A stretch of 64,000 nt of DNA from Sphaerosporella brunnea (taxonomy: Eukaryota > Ascomycota > Pezizomycetes > Pezizales > Pyronemataceae), in assembly GCA_008704415.1 (NCBI GenBank), contig VXIS01000035.1, forward strand, positions 175,459-239,458, read 5' to 3'. The first letter of the stretch is position 1. Each line of letters opens with the position of its first letter. The notes under the pieces are model-generated. The model was not told the DNA's origin. It worked only from the letters and a program-made list of their open reading frames with translations, and made no database searches. Shown one piece after another: positions 24,601 through 34,506 of this stretch. Both the position numbers and the translations under genes were made by a program.

Positions 24601-25695
24601 GTATGCCCCGCTCCTTCGTGCCCCTGCGCAGCCGGAGGCCAGCCATGCCCCGCCGCTGGGCCCAGCCCTGCACCGTGCCCCGCTTGCCCTACTCCTCAGG
24701 TCTCTAGTGCGGCTTCATCGGTTGCTTCTTCCGCGGCAGCTTCCAGACCCTCTGGGCCCGCTGCAGCTGCCGCTCCTTCCGCCCCTTCAGCTCCGGCCGC
24801 TGTATGCCCCGCTCCTTCGTGCCCCTGCGCTGCTGGAGGCCAGCCATGCCCCGCCGCTGGACCCAGCCCTGCACCGTGCCCCGCTTGCCCTACTCCTCAG
24901 GTCTCTAGTGCGGCTTCATCGGTTGCTTCTTCCGCGGCAGCTTCCAGACCCTCTGGGCCCGCTGCAGCTGCCGCTCCTTCCGCCCCTTCAGCTCCGGCCG
25001 CTGTATGCCCCGCTCCTTCGTGCCCCTGCGCAGCCGGAGGCCAGCCATGCCCCGCCGCTGGACCCAGCCCTGCACCGTGCCCCGCTTGCCCTACTCCTCA
25101 GGCTTCTGGTGCCGCTTCATCGGTTGCTCCTTCCGCGGCAGCTTCCAGACCCTCTGGGCCCGCTCCTTCCGCCCCTTCAGCTCCGGCCGCTGTATGCCCC
25201 GCTCTTTCGTGTCCCTGCGCCGCCAGCGGACAGCCATGTCCTGCCGCAGGTCCATCTCCGGCGCCGTGCCCCGCGTGCCCCGCTCCGGCCTGCAACAAGC
25301 CGTGCGCATCCCCATCTGCAGTACCAGCGGCATCTTCACCCTGCCCCGCACCTTCTGCTTCCCCCCTGTCTACGCCCATGCCAAGTGGTTGTGAGGCTCC
25401 CCTACCCCCCCCGACATCCCCATATACTAACGCTCAAGCAATAGCGGCATACGCATACCCCCCCGTCTCCGGCCCTGCCAGCGTTAGCAGTACCTCTCCG
25501 TACCTGCTGCCGCCAAATGAGGGCCCGGGGCCTGTGGTCCAGCCTGGAGCGGAACAAGAGGAGGAGGAGGTGGAAGAGTATGAAGAGGTGGAGGGTGTGG
25601 CGGTGTTTACGGGCGCTGCGGTGCCTTGCATTGGTGGTGGTCATGCGAAGGTTGCAGCCGCTCTCGTTGTGGTAGCTGTTGTGGCGGGGTTATGA
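12680..25695 (+). CDS. Giant secreted, GPI-anchored repeat protein (adhesin-like)
   Basis: Two exons, 12680-12964 and 13018-25695, join in phase 0 across a 53-bp intron (gtaagc...ctgcag), giving about 4,320 aa. Residues 1-19 are a clear signal peptide (MKLTYTTLLALALAASAMA). Next come a charged KETEKP segment, a Met/Pro-rich segment with GLPMGLPMG repeats (about 190) and an Asn-rich segment (about 398-440). From about 476 to 2370 are PGxTxxQTVxx repeats, first Cys-free, later carrying ICQ. PGPAVTQVV repeats fill about 2385-2790, then EVPVT repeats. Two Cys/Pro-rich arrays follow: 58-aa units (about 3190-3617) and 67-aa units (about 3765-4183). The end is an acidic EEEEVEEYEEVEG stretch, then a hydrophobic tail VAAALVVVAVVAGL. 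Signal peptide plus hydrophobic tail without a basic end indicates a GPI-anchored wall or surface protein. No catalytic domain is visible. Function as adhesin, coat or spacer protein is inference. The start is the ATG with the signal peptide; a TTG at 13048 is not a start. Confidence 0.88.
14340..19850 (+). repeat. PGxT (about 11-aa) repeat array within the giant gene
   Basis: The coding sequence consists of 11- or 13-codon modules starting Pro-Gly, such as PGETIIQTVSV, PGQTQLQVQTIEI and PGKTEIQTVSV. The 46-codon (138-bp) combination of four modules recurs exactly: the marker cagcttcaggttcag starts at 16654, 16792, 16930, 17068, 17206, 17344, 17482 and 17620, each 138 bp apart. Copies are almost identical in DNA, which indicates recent expansion or homogenisation. 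Confidence 0.95.
19884..20840 (+). repeat. PGPAVTQVV repeat array within the giant gene
   Basis: Tandem codons for (V)PGPAVTQVVPGPAQVQTEI units with small indels of whole modules. Nucleotide identity between units is very high, and frame is kept throughout. Confidence 0.9.
22110..23590 (+). repeat. 174-bp Cys/Pro-rich tandem repeat (58 aa)
   Basis: The marker cgtgcccgtc starts at 22301, 22475, 22649, 22823, 22997, 23171, 23345 and 23519, exactly 174 bp apart, preceded by one diverged unit. Each unit encodes a GKPCPAPCPVCPTP core with a second part containing RPIEVPVETP and TTCTP. Each unit has five cysteines. Confidence 0.95.
24000..25290 (+). repeat. 201-bp Cys/Ala/Pro-rich tandem repeat (67 aa)
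   Basis: The marker ggaggccagc starts at 24031, 24232, 24433, 24634, 24835 and 25036, exactly 201 bp apart; a shorter variant follows. Each unit encodes CPCAAGGQPCPAAGPSPAPC and PACPTPQ followed by an Ala/Ser-rich spacer. The spacing of cysteines differs from the 58-aa array upstream. Confidence 0.95.
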
Positions 25696-27844
25696 GTGAT
25701 TAGATGCGGTGGATTTTTTGATGGATTTTTTTTTTTGATTTTTTTGGGTACTTAAAGCGAGTTTTTGTCTTTTTGGTTTTTGGGATGCAGTTCGCGGATT
25801 TGGATAGAAGGATATAAGGATATTGGAGGGCTTGGGGGGATTTTATGTTGGAAGGGAAATTCAGGATGCAAATTCAGGTTCATGAAATACTGATGCCGGT
25901 GGCCTCTCCTCAATTGCCCTCTTCTCACGCCCAGTGACTACAACTGGAGGCCTTCCCATGGCTCTATGATACCGGCCAAATCCTCTAGCTCTCTGTTCTA
26001 TCCCTCGCAGTGTACGTTACACCAAGTGAGTTGACATTGGGTCGACAGAGATTACATAATGATGGCGATGGACCCTTTGTTGTTTCGTATTGAGCACTTT
26101 CGACACCGCGAGGAATAGCAGCAAACAACTACCTGTTCTCATTGTACCTTTGGATTCTCGGGATTGTACAGCTGCTTGTCCAGGCAGTATTTGTGGGCTT
26201 CCTCTTGGCGCGGCTATAGCTAGCCGGCGGCGTTGTAGCGGTGGGGCGGAGAGATATAGTTGGATTTTGGGCTTTTGGGCTGAGGAAGAGGGGTGAGCCG
26301 TTTAAGGTGCGAAATTTGGCTTCCCAGGTGATTCTGGGCTGCCGGCAGTCACCATCCTTCATCCGCTCCTTAAAAGTGCAACGAGGAGTGGCGGTTCGCG
26401 GTGGTGCTGGACGGGCACGAAAGCGAGATCAAGAGTGTCGCATGGAGCGCGGGAGGTGGCTCTGTAGCGGCCGAATAGATCAGTTTTCAAACAACCACGG
26501 TCTAGATACCTATTTGAAAACGATTGAACGCTAAAACGCATGTTTCGATTGGGCCGCAGGAAAGGCTTCCACTAGGGTCGTCATTGCATAGGTAGCTTTC
26601 CTGACAATGGGAGGCATAGTAGTTGTGGTTTCTGGGATGGTTGGTTGGTTGGTTAAGGCCTCGTTTGGGTACCCTCAGTATGATGCGAAACAGCCGTTTC
26701 GACTATTTTTATGGCCAAGCTGGGCGTTTTCGCCCATACCGAGCCTAGAGTGTCGGACACTTGCTGAAAACGACCCCCCTCTTCCAACCATTACTCCACA
26801 ACACAACAAAAGAGAGAATTTATTTGATAACCGTAGAAATAAAGAGAAAGAGGCGGAAAACAATCCTACGCTTTCCGATTTTGTTTTGGGGTTGTGGTTG
26901 TGGAGTTATAAGGGGTTGAAAAATACAATTTTAGTATGAGCGGGCCCCAGTTTTGAACATGGCGCTTGTAACCTAATAAGGCAATACGAGTGATACCCGA
27001 TGAAACACTTAACCCAATATGGCAATATGAGTGAGATACTGTGCACCGCGCCAGGGCTAGGGATGTCCAACCAACCAAATTCTTTCGCATCGCTGCGGAT
27101 TTGTGGCGACCGGGGCCAACAATAGGGTCATTGAACAGAAAGCCGCGGGCTGTACATATCCTGTCACTCGAAATTTCCGTTTTTGGTTAATGCACCAGCA
27201 GAATCTCACTCGATACTTCCAAATCCGGTAAGATTTTTGGCGGGACAATTTTGAACAATGCCAAGCAATGCCAAGACGCTACCTCGTTTAAGTGTCCGGC
27301 ACTCTATGCAAATTTCCCCAGATCGTGCTTGTATTAGAGGCTGTCCGTCCACCCAAAAGGGAACGAAAATGGTAGGACTCGGCAGATCACATCTCTGAAG
27401 GTCAAGATGATCAAGATATACCAGCAACAGTTTAGACCGATGGGCTGAGCCCGTTTGCGCTCAGCCTCTGTTGCTGTTCTCGACAAACCGAGCTGACGGC
27501 CGCAAGCGAACGCTCATGCTTGGTGGCGGAGTCCGGCCTTGGCAGAGCAGGGGTTGTTGTTGCCTGAGCCGATCACCGCACGTCCGCAGCACTATCGCTT
27601 ACCTTTTCAGCTGGTTTGTTTGTTTACGAGATTGATAGACCGACCGGCAGGCATGATGGTGACTCCCGGCCCCCAACCACCCCGCTCGCGTCGCGTCTTC
27701 CCACCGGTCGGTCGGTCTGCATCCAGTAACCGCAACGCGTTGAGTCATTGAGGCTGACGCTGTGCTGATGCCTTGAGCTGCAATGCAAACATTCCGGATC
27801 CTCCTATCCCACAAAAAAAAAACCCGCTTCCGGGAGCTTCTGGG
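25696..27844. other. Intergenic, no gene seen
   Basis: 2.1 kb between the giant gene and the AAA ATPase. It starts with T-rich 3' flanking sequence (25710-25750). Only short open frames without recognisable domains are present, and no convincing TIR or LTR pair was seen. Confidence 0.5.
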
Positions 27845-27845
27845 T

Positions 27846-27853
27846 TATAAAAG
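27846..27853 (+). promoter_or_regulatory. TATA box of the AAA ATPase gene
   Basis: TATAAAAG lies 137 bases before the ATG and is followed by a CT-rich leader with T and C runs (27906-27942), a typical strong fungal promoter layout. Confidence 0.6.
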
Positions 27854-27982
27854 CGGGCTTTGTCCAAGCTCAAGCTTTTTCTATTAACCAGATCCTCCCC
27901 TTCTATTTTTTTTTTTTCTACAAACCAGAACCCCCCCCCCCCTTCAATCTTCCTTCCTTCATCTCTCAGAACCTACGCAAAC

Positions 27983-28150
27983 ATGGCCCTGGACACCAAC
28001 GGAACTACTGCTCCTGCTGGAGCGGCCAATGAAGACGTGATCGGTGAACGCTTCATCAACGCCCTCGCAAAATCGTTTGCCGCCCAGGTCTCACTCACGA
28101 TCGTTGAGCAGCTTGCTGTGGCTCAGGCAAAGGCTCAGGCGGAGGAAGAA

Positions 28151-28184
<34 letters not shown>

Positions 28185-30291
28185 AGGAGGAGGAGGCGGC
28201 GAAGGCGAAGGCGAAGGAGGCTGCTGAGGGAGAGGAGAAGGAAGAGGAGAAGAAGGCGAGGAAGGTTCTGCCGGAGGAGCAGGTGACTGAGCTTTATAAG
28301 ATTGATGCGGTTTGTATCCCCCCGGTGTGGGTGTATGCAGGGGGGAAGGGAGGGTACACTTGGGTGCGGGATTGTGCTGATGATTGCGAAGATTAGGGAA
28401 AAGGACAGTGGTGAGCGGAAGTTTGTCCCCTGGGATGACGCCCGCACACGAAAACCGGACGACGATAACGTGCCGGATGATCACTCGAAGTGGGTGCTTG
28501 TGTTACGGCGAGTCTTTGGCTACGAAAATGAGCTGCGGAAAACCAAGCTTGATGTTAAGAGTGCCCTGATCAGAGAGGTTATCAAGGAGGTTGTCCCGTC
28601 CGAGAAGGCCGCTATGGATAGTGAGAAGGCTTCGACTTATTGGCCGAATGATGATCTGTTCCGTTATGTAAGTTGTGTCGGAGGTTGTGGTGGATTTTGG
28701 CTGGGTTGCTGATGATGTGCCGCAGAGAGATCATATGAAGTCGGCAGCTGAGAAGAAGGGGCCCCTAGCGGTGCAACATGTCAACGTCCTGCTGAAGCTG
28801 ATCGAGTCGGAATATGCAGGCCGTATCCAGGATATCAAATACATGTTCCCAACCGGCACCACCAACTACGAGATCCTGCGTGAAGCATACTGGCCCGGCG
28901 AGTTGCTCATCGACGGGTGCTCCGGCCGTGTGCACCGAATCACGGATGTACGCTATATCGAACAGCCGTGGGACCACACATATTACCTACAGGTGAAATC
29001 AGAGTATATCGACAGCGATGGCAAGATCTTCGGTACCGTGGCCTCCGAATTCGAAGTCCACAAGTTCTCCGGGGTCAAGTACTTCAAAGACCTGTCTGCG
29101 TTCCCGTTGAAGTATCACCCTCACGAAAAGGAGATCAAAGAGGCGCTTTTGAGGCGTGGGAAGACGTTCGCCTCCCTCCAGGGCCAGCATTATCTCACCC
29201 ACGCCGGCATCGCTCTCACCATCAGCTACTGCCCGAGCCGTGCTAGCGTCCACTCCCGCATCATGGTCGATACCGCCACCTACAACCGGCTCAACCCGAA
29301 CTTTGACATCAGCGTCGATGGAATTCCCCCCGCTGAGCTCGTGAACGGAAATTTGTCGGATGAGCACCACATTCTCTGCACGGATAAAATCCCAATCTTT
29401 TCCTTCCAGGATAAACGCTTCTACAAAGCCAGCATCGACAACATCTCGGAGATTGTCTTCAACGACAAGGTTTTCGACCAGCTAGTGCTGCCCAACTCGC
29501 AAAAGGAGCTGGTGCGTGTGCTGGTCGAAAACCACTCCAAGGGCGCTGCGTTCGACGACTTTATCGAGGGTAAAGGAAAGGGCCTCGTCAGCGTTCTGCA
29601 TGGGCCTCCAGGTGTCGGCAAGACTATGACCGCGGAGGCGGTGGCAGAGTATACCAGACGCCCGTTGTATATCGTCACTTCCGGTGAACTGGGAAGCAAC
29701 CCTAGCGCGATGGAGTCGGAGCTCGAGCGTGTGTTGGATCTTGCGAAGACTTTCCGTGCGGTGCTGCTGCTGGATGAGGCCGATGTGTTCCTTGAGCAGC
29801 GTACTACCCACGATCTTATCCGTAATGCGCTTGTTTCTATCTTTTTGCGGCAGCTAGAGTACTATCAGGGAATCCTCTTCCTCACTACTAACCGGGTATC
29901 CACTTTCGATGAGGTACACTCCCATTACCACCCTCACCCCCATTCCTTAGTTATACCCTGCTAACAGATATCCTCCCACCAGGCTTTCCACTCCCGTATC
30001 CACATCTCGCTCTACTACCAACACCTCACAGTGGAAGCGCGAGAGCAAGTATGGCGCAATTTCGGCGCAACGATGGCTGTGGACTTCAGCGACGAGGAAT
30101 ACGCGCAGCTCGCGAAGCAGAATATCAATGGACGGCAGATCAAGAACATGTTCCGCACCTCTCAGGCGCTGGCTGCGGATAAGGGGGAAAAGATCTCGAT
30201 GCGACATATGAGGATTGTGCAGGAGGTCATGGAGGGGTTCGATCTGGCCAAGATGAAGGCGAATGGTGGTGAAAATGGGATGGAGAAGTAG
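27983..30291 (+). CDS. AAA-family ATPase (fungal, DUF7025-type N-terminus)
   Basis: Four exons are inferred: 27983-28309, 28392-28667, 28726-29913 and 29983-30291, giving 699 aa. The N-terminal 110 residues include a poly-Ala/Glu/Lys segment (about 55-90), likely a charged helix. The middle (about 200-440) matches the beta-rich N-terminal region that goes with this fungal ATPase group. The ATPase core has Walker A GPPGVGKT (about 494), Walker B LLLDEAD (Asp/Glu about 551-552) and the sensor TTNR in exon 3; the lid is in exon 4. One ATPase domain is present, so it should act as a hexameric unfoldase or remodeller; the substrate is unknown. The ATG was chosen because it lies right after a TATA box and CT-rich leader; the frame is open further upstream but low complexity. 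Intron 1 needs an AAG acceptor to keep frame, with a branch-like GCTGAT before it, so that junction is the least certain. Confidence 0.88.
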
Positions 30292-30546
30292 GGGATGGGG
30301 GATTTGTTTTTGCAGTTGTCCGTTGCTGCTGTCGTTGACGTTATCCAATTGAAGCACTTCCCGCAGGAACCTAAAAAGGTTTAGGGACTAGAAATCAACT
30401 CTGAAAGGATCCCCTCTTTCCCGTCTGGTTGATTTTCAAAAGTAAAGCGAATTTACACCTCATGGTACTAGATCTTTGTCTTCACACCACCACTTGTCGA
30501 GGGCGACGATGTCACGGGCGATGTTTAAATCTATACGTCGCTCCAA

Positions 30547-30810
30547 TCACCTTGCGCGGCCTGGATTTCTTCCGGACTTCAGACTGGAAGATCCCTTCGG
30601 TCCACTTAACTGGGGCCAAGGGAGTCCAGTAACAAAATCCATTGATATGTCCTGCCAGGGACGTTCTGGAACCAGGAGGGGTTGTAGAATGCCATAGGGT
30701 GCATGATGGCCAGTACGTGAACGTTGACAAATATGGCAGTTTCGTACATACCGTTCCACATCTTGCTGCATTTTTGGCCAGCGGCTGTGGTGTACTCCAT
30801 CATAGAGCAT
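30547..30810 (-). pseudogene. Ty3/gypsy integrase fragment
   Basis: The minus frame reads WPKMQQDVERYVRNCHICQR, then a Gly/Pro-rich linker with LQPLLVPERPW and QDISMDFVTGLP. This matches the zinc-binding (second half, CHIC) and start of the catalytic core of Ty3/gypsy integrases. Upstream reverse transcriptase and RNase H and most of the catalytic core are missing, and the frame decays after GLPW. It is a dead fragment. An LTR-like block lies about 45 bp away at 30857-31131. Confidence 0.75.
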
Positions 30811-30856
30811 GCAGAGAACTTCGAAGGCATATGCATCTTTCTTATAAGAGGCGAGC

Positions 30857-31131
30857 TGTCACGGCGTAAGGTTGGAACAGGGTTGTGTGGGGCTATGATG
30901 GGGCTGTGCTTTAACCATTAGTTACATTTCTTTCTATTGATTTTTATGGGTTTCTTTTGGGTTACGTCGGACTGCACAATTAGCAATTACGGCAAGTGAG
31001 TGCGTGCTAGGATAAGGGGGTCTTGCGCCCGCATTGTTGTTTTCGCAAGATTTGAATGTATTCAGCATACAATACAAAGGGAAAAGCGTAGTACCTCTTA
31101 TACTTTCTGTCACGGGTATGGTCACGAGACA
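30857..31131. mobile_element. LTR-like block beside the gypsy fragment
   Basis: 275 bp beginning TGTCACGG and ending GTCACGAGACA, the TG...CA form of LTRs. Inside, the stretch around ATGGGTTTCTTTTGGGTTA recurs in the same order at 61305-61373, and its first 24 bases recur at 60444. No target duplication is obvious, so it may be a solo or broken LTR. Confidence 0.5.
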
Positions 31132-32018
31132 TGTACTTTCATAAAGTTAACTAGAGAATAGAATACAAGTCTCATCATCATAGCTGGGTTGCTGTGAATC
31201 ATGCATTGACTAGTTTAATGTAATACTACGGAATATCTAGAAGATATGGTAAATCCAGATAGAGTGCTATTCTGGATAGAGACCTTATCTGGAGATAATA
31301 AAAGTATTAGATATTGTTAGACCTTTTTCAAAATATCTTTGTTGACTATCTTTTCTGGAAAACTAACATGACAATTGGAGAGGTTAGGGCTAAGAGCGCG
31401 AAAAGGCCTTACGGCCAACAATTGGTATTAGTTGGTTGAGGTAAAAAAGTTTATTGCACGATGCAGAAGAGACAAGCAATTGGAAGATGGAGCCATTTGA
31501 ACTCAGCATCTTTCTGCAACACGAAAATGTAATCCCTGTACGGGTGCACTCTGTTTGGAACTTATCATAAATGACTCTGACTTTTGTAATGGGGAGGGTC
31601 AGGAGCAGACCGGAGGAGGCCCAATGTACTCGTATACGGATGGAACAGACAAGAGACAGCAACAGGATCCAAGAGGTGCTACGCACAGGGTCCGAAATTC
31701 GAGAGCATGAACAAGATGTATTCTGTCAAAAGATTGAGTTCATCGAGTGAGCAGTCGTGAAGAGTCTATTTTTAGCCTGAGGTCTAAATTGGAATGGCTG
31801 GACAGAAATATTGGCAGCGGTTGCCATTGGCAACGATATCCCTGTAGGATCCAACACAGCATAGCGTGCATGAGTAAACACCAGCCTCTCCCTCGCTCGC
31901 TTGAAGCCTAAACACCAATTCCACGAAACATCCACCTCGGGAAACAAACCACCTCACCGCTCACACCCATCCACCTCATCTAGCCTCAACTCACCGGCCT
32001 CGGGGCGCCGCCGCAGCA
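31132..32018. other. AT-rich intergenic, no gene seen
   Basis: Noticeably AT-rich to about 31400, then mixed. Open frames are short and unrecognised. The last 100 bases before 32019 are C-rich leader of the next gene. Confidence 0.5.
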
Positions 32019-33212
32019 ATGCCACCCATTGCACGTACCCCATTCGCAAAACGCCACAACTCCATCCTCACGATCCTCCAGCGCTCAGCTGAAGATCTCA
32101 CCAAACGCTCCGGCGACCACGGCTACATCGCAAAGCCCGCTCACTTCTCGCCTGGAGTGCTTTTCGTCTTCTGTCTCCTCGGCGCCAGCCTGGCCCTGCT
32201 CGTGTGGTGGCTTTTCATACGCCGCTCCGGCTTTATCTGGCGCGACTACGACTGGGCCGAATACAAAGCCTCAGTTCTACGGCGGCCGCAGGAGCGTCCC
32301 GACGATGCGATCACCGTATTTAGCGACGGCACAGCGCGGAAGGGAGGGCCGCAGGGTAGCTCCGTTGGAGCGCGTACCGTAGTCCTCGGAGAACTCGACA
32401 CCACCTACACCAAGTCGTACGTAGCGCACGAGAAGCCCTGGGGGCCTCGGGACCTCCCTGTCAGCGGCGAAAAGAAGCGAGGGCTCCTCGGCAGTGTGTG
32501 GGGAAAGGTCGAGGGGAGCGTGTGGGGGCGTCTTCGTGGCGGTGGCCCGCCGGATGAAAATGATACAGTCGTCCAACGACAGAAGTCGCTACGGAGGAGT
32601 ACACACCGAAACTCGAGGCGTCATAGGAGTCATAAACACCCACGCCACCACCGTGAGGAGCCGGAGCCGAGCGAGGTGTCCACCCAGCTGCCCGCCCCGC
32701 CGTTGACGGATATCACCTCCTCATCCGCTGCTGCACCGGTTAGAAAGCCGACCAACAAAAACCGCGGAAAATCGGTTCGGCAGTCGCGACGGGAGCCCAG
32801 CTACTCCGTTGGCGACGACAGAGGCGGCGGCCGCTACCAGCGCCACACTCGAACCAGAAGCGCAGAAGCTGAAGAGTCGAGTTCTGAAAGCTCTGATAGC
32901 TCCACCGACACTTCCACCGACAGCAGCAGCGATGATTCCAGCTCTGACGATGAGAGCGAGATCGGCCCCAGCGAAATCGGTATGGCTAAGGGTAACAAGG
33001 TCTATCATCACACTATCTCGGACGAACGCCGCTTCTGGGGAAACGCCGGGCCGGTTGAAAGGAATGGTGGTGGTGCCGGCGGTACGTATGGTGGTGGTGC
33101 TCCCGCACTCATGCCTGGGCCGGGCCCGTCTAGGGGAAGGGGCTATAGAGCCGGCTCGGTGGGCAGTTTGAGCTCCGACGGTAGCGTTAGGAGCTCCAAA
33201 GCAGGGAGGTAG
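32019..33212 (+). CDS. Fungal single-pass membrane protein, function unknown
   Basis: A single-exon gene of 397 aa. One strong transmembrane helix (VLFVFCLLGASLALLVWWLF) lies at about residues 49-68. It is followed directly by the segment SGFIWRDYDWAEYKASVLRR, a pattern I recall from a conserved but uncharacterised fungal membrane protein family. The rest is a long hydrophilic tail: a basic RHRSHKHPRHHR patch, an acidic Ser/Asp run (SSESSDSSTDTSTDSSSDD) and a Gly-rich C-terminus. There is no signal peptide, so the short N-terminus probably faces one side and the long disordered tail the other. The start ATG follows a C-rich leader. Neighbours give no hint of function. Confidence 0.75.
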   Translation: MPPIARTPFAKRHNSILTILQRSAEDLTKRSGDHGYIAKPAHFSPGVLFVFCLLGASLALLVWWLFIRRSGFIWRDYDWAEYKASVLRRPQERPDDAITVFSDGTARKGGPQGSSVGARTVVLGELDTTYTKSYVAHEKPWGPRDLPVSGEKKRGLLGSVWGKVEGSVWGRLRGGGPPDENDTVVQRQKSLRRSTHRNSRRHRSHKHPRHHREEPEPSEVSTQLPAPPLTDITSSSAAAPVRKPTNKNRGKSVRQSRREPSYSVGDDRGGGRYQRHTRTRSAEAEESSSESSDSSTDTSTDSSSDDSSSDDESEIGPSEIGMAKGNKVYHHTISDERRFWGNAGPVERNGGGAGGTYGGGAPALMPGPGPSRGRGYRAGSVGSLSSDGSVRSSKAGR

Positions 33213-34506
33213 ATCATCCGGTTACGATATCGATTTTTTGACGTAAATTGCGGTTTTTGCTGGGGGTTTTTTTTTTGGCTTTGGGGCTATTTTTTTTTTT
33301 TTTTTTTTTCCTTTTTGATATACCATGATGGCAATGACTTGTGGGCACAAATACTCCTTTATGACATGATTTTGTGATGAGATGAGATGAGAGGGAGACA
33401 GCTGCTGGCTTGCTGGCTTGCACAAAAAATTCAATGAAAAATTGTCAATTTTTACGCCGCTGCTATCCAACACAATGTACGGGTTTAAGGGTATTGCTAT
33501 GAAAGTATGGTTCCGCTGGAAGCCTTCCCGTCACCCCAATAGCAAGAACAGCCGGATTTGCCAATTTTCAATATGCATTTTGGCGGTCTATCCGTTGTGG
33601 CTGTTTGTTATAGAACATGCACGCTGACCCGGTACCACGACCTCTGTCCGTGGCGGGGTGGGGAGGGGCGGCGTGGAACTTGCTTCATTCATCATCTCAA
33701 CAATATGGTTCGAAGAAAAAGGGCAACCGGACGAAATGGAGGGCGGCGGATGAGGAGATAAACAATTCCTAGCAAAAATAATTTAAAAAAAGCATCTACA
33801 AAAACGACAGACCGCCCAACCGCCCGCCAAAACGCCTTTCTCCCCAGAAAACATCAGAAAAAATTGAAAAATTGGAAAAAAAAGGATGGAAAAAAATTTA
33901 TCATTTCTACTATTCATCATTAACCATCCCTTATCTCTCCATCCGCATCCCCGCCCGACGTGCAGCGCTCTCTCACCTCCATCCCCACCAATGATAAACA
34001 TGCCCTTCAAAAACACAAAAAAAAACAAGCCACAATATTCATATCATAGCACAGTAGAGTAAGTATTCCAGTTCAGCTATAAAGACAGCAGTAGTAACAG
34101 CAGCAGCGCACACAGTCAGAAAGTAACGTATTGTAATGAGTTTCATCGACAGCGACAGCGACAGACAACCAACCCAAACGGACGCACCCTCGACAAACGA
34201 GACACACGAAAAGGATAAAAACAAGAAAAACCCGGCAGTAAAAACGGAAGATATCCCTTGAAAGAAAGCCGAAAAGCCGAGCAAACAAAGGAAAAGAAAA
34301 ATGCGGTCATTCCCAAACTCGCGCGGTTAAAGAAAACCAAATCGAGGAAAGACTAAACCGACTGGAACCAACAGATGACAAATGCCAAAGCCTCTAGGAT
34401 GCACACAACGACAACAAGCAGAACAGCAATTAACGATCGCTCAAACACTCAGGTGGCAATAACCAGCCGACTTCGTAATTACGTGTTCGAGCAAAATATG
34501 ATTAAT
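33213..34506. other. Intergenic between convergent genes
   Basis: 1.3 kb of 3' flanking sequence for the membrane-protein gene (plus) and the 4E-T-like gene (minus). It has T/A runs (33270-33310) and no recognisable gene. Confidence 0.6.

Noticed and set aside
14340..25290. CRISPR-like regularly spaced repeats
   Set aside because: Repeats are coding, contiguous and in frame in a eukaryotic gene; there are no spacers.
28091..28484. Antisense Leu/Ser and Gln/Pro frames
   Set aside because: Shadows of the poly-Ala/Glu segment of the AAA ATPase.
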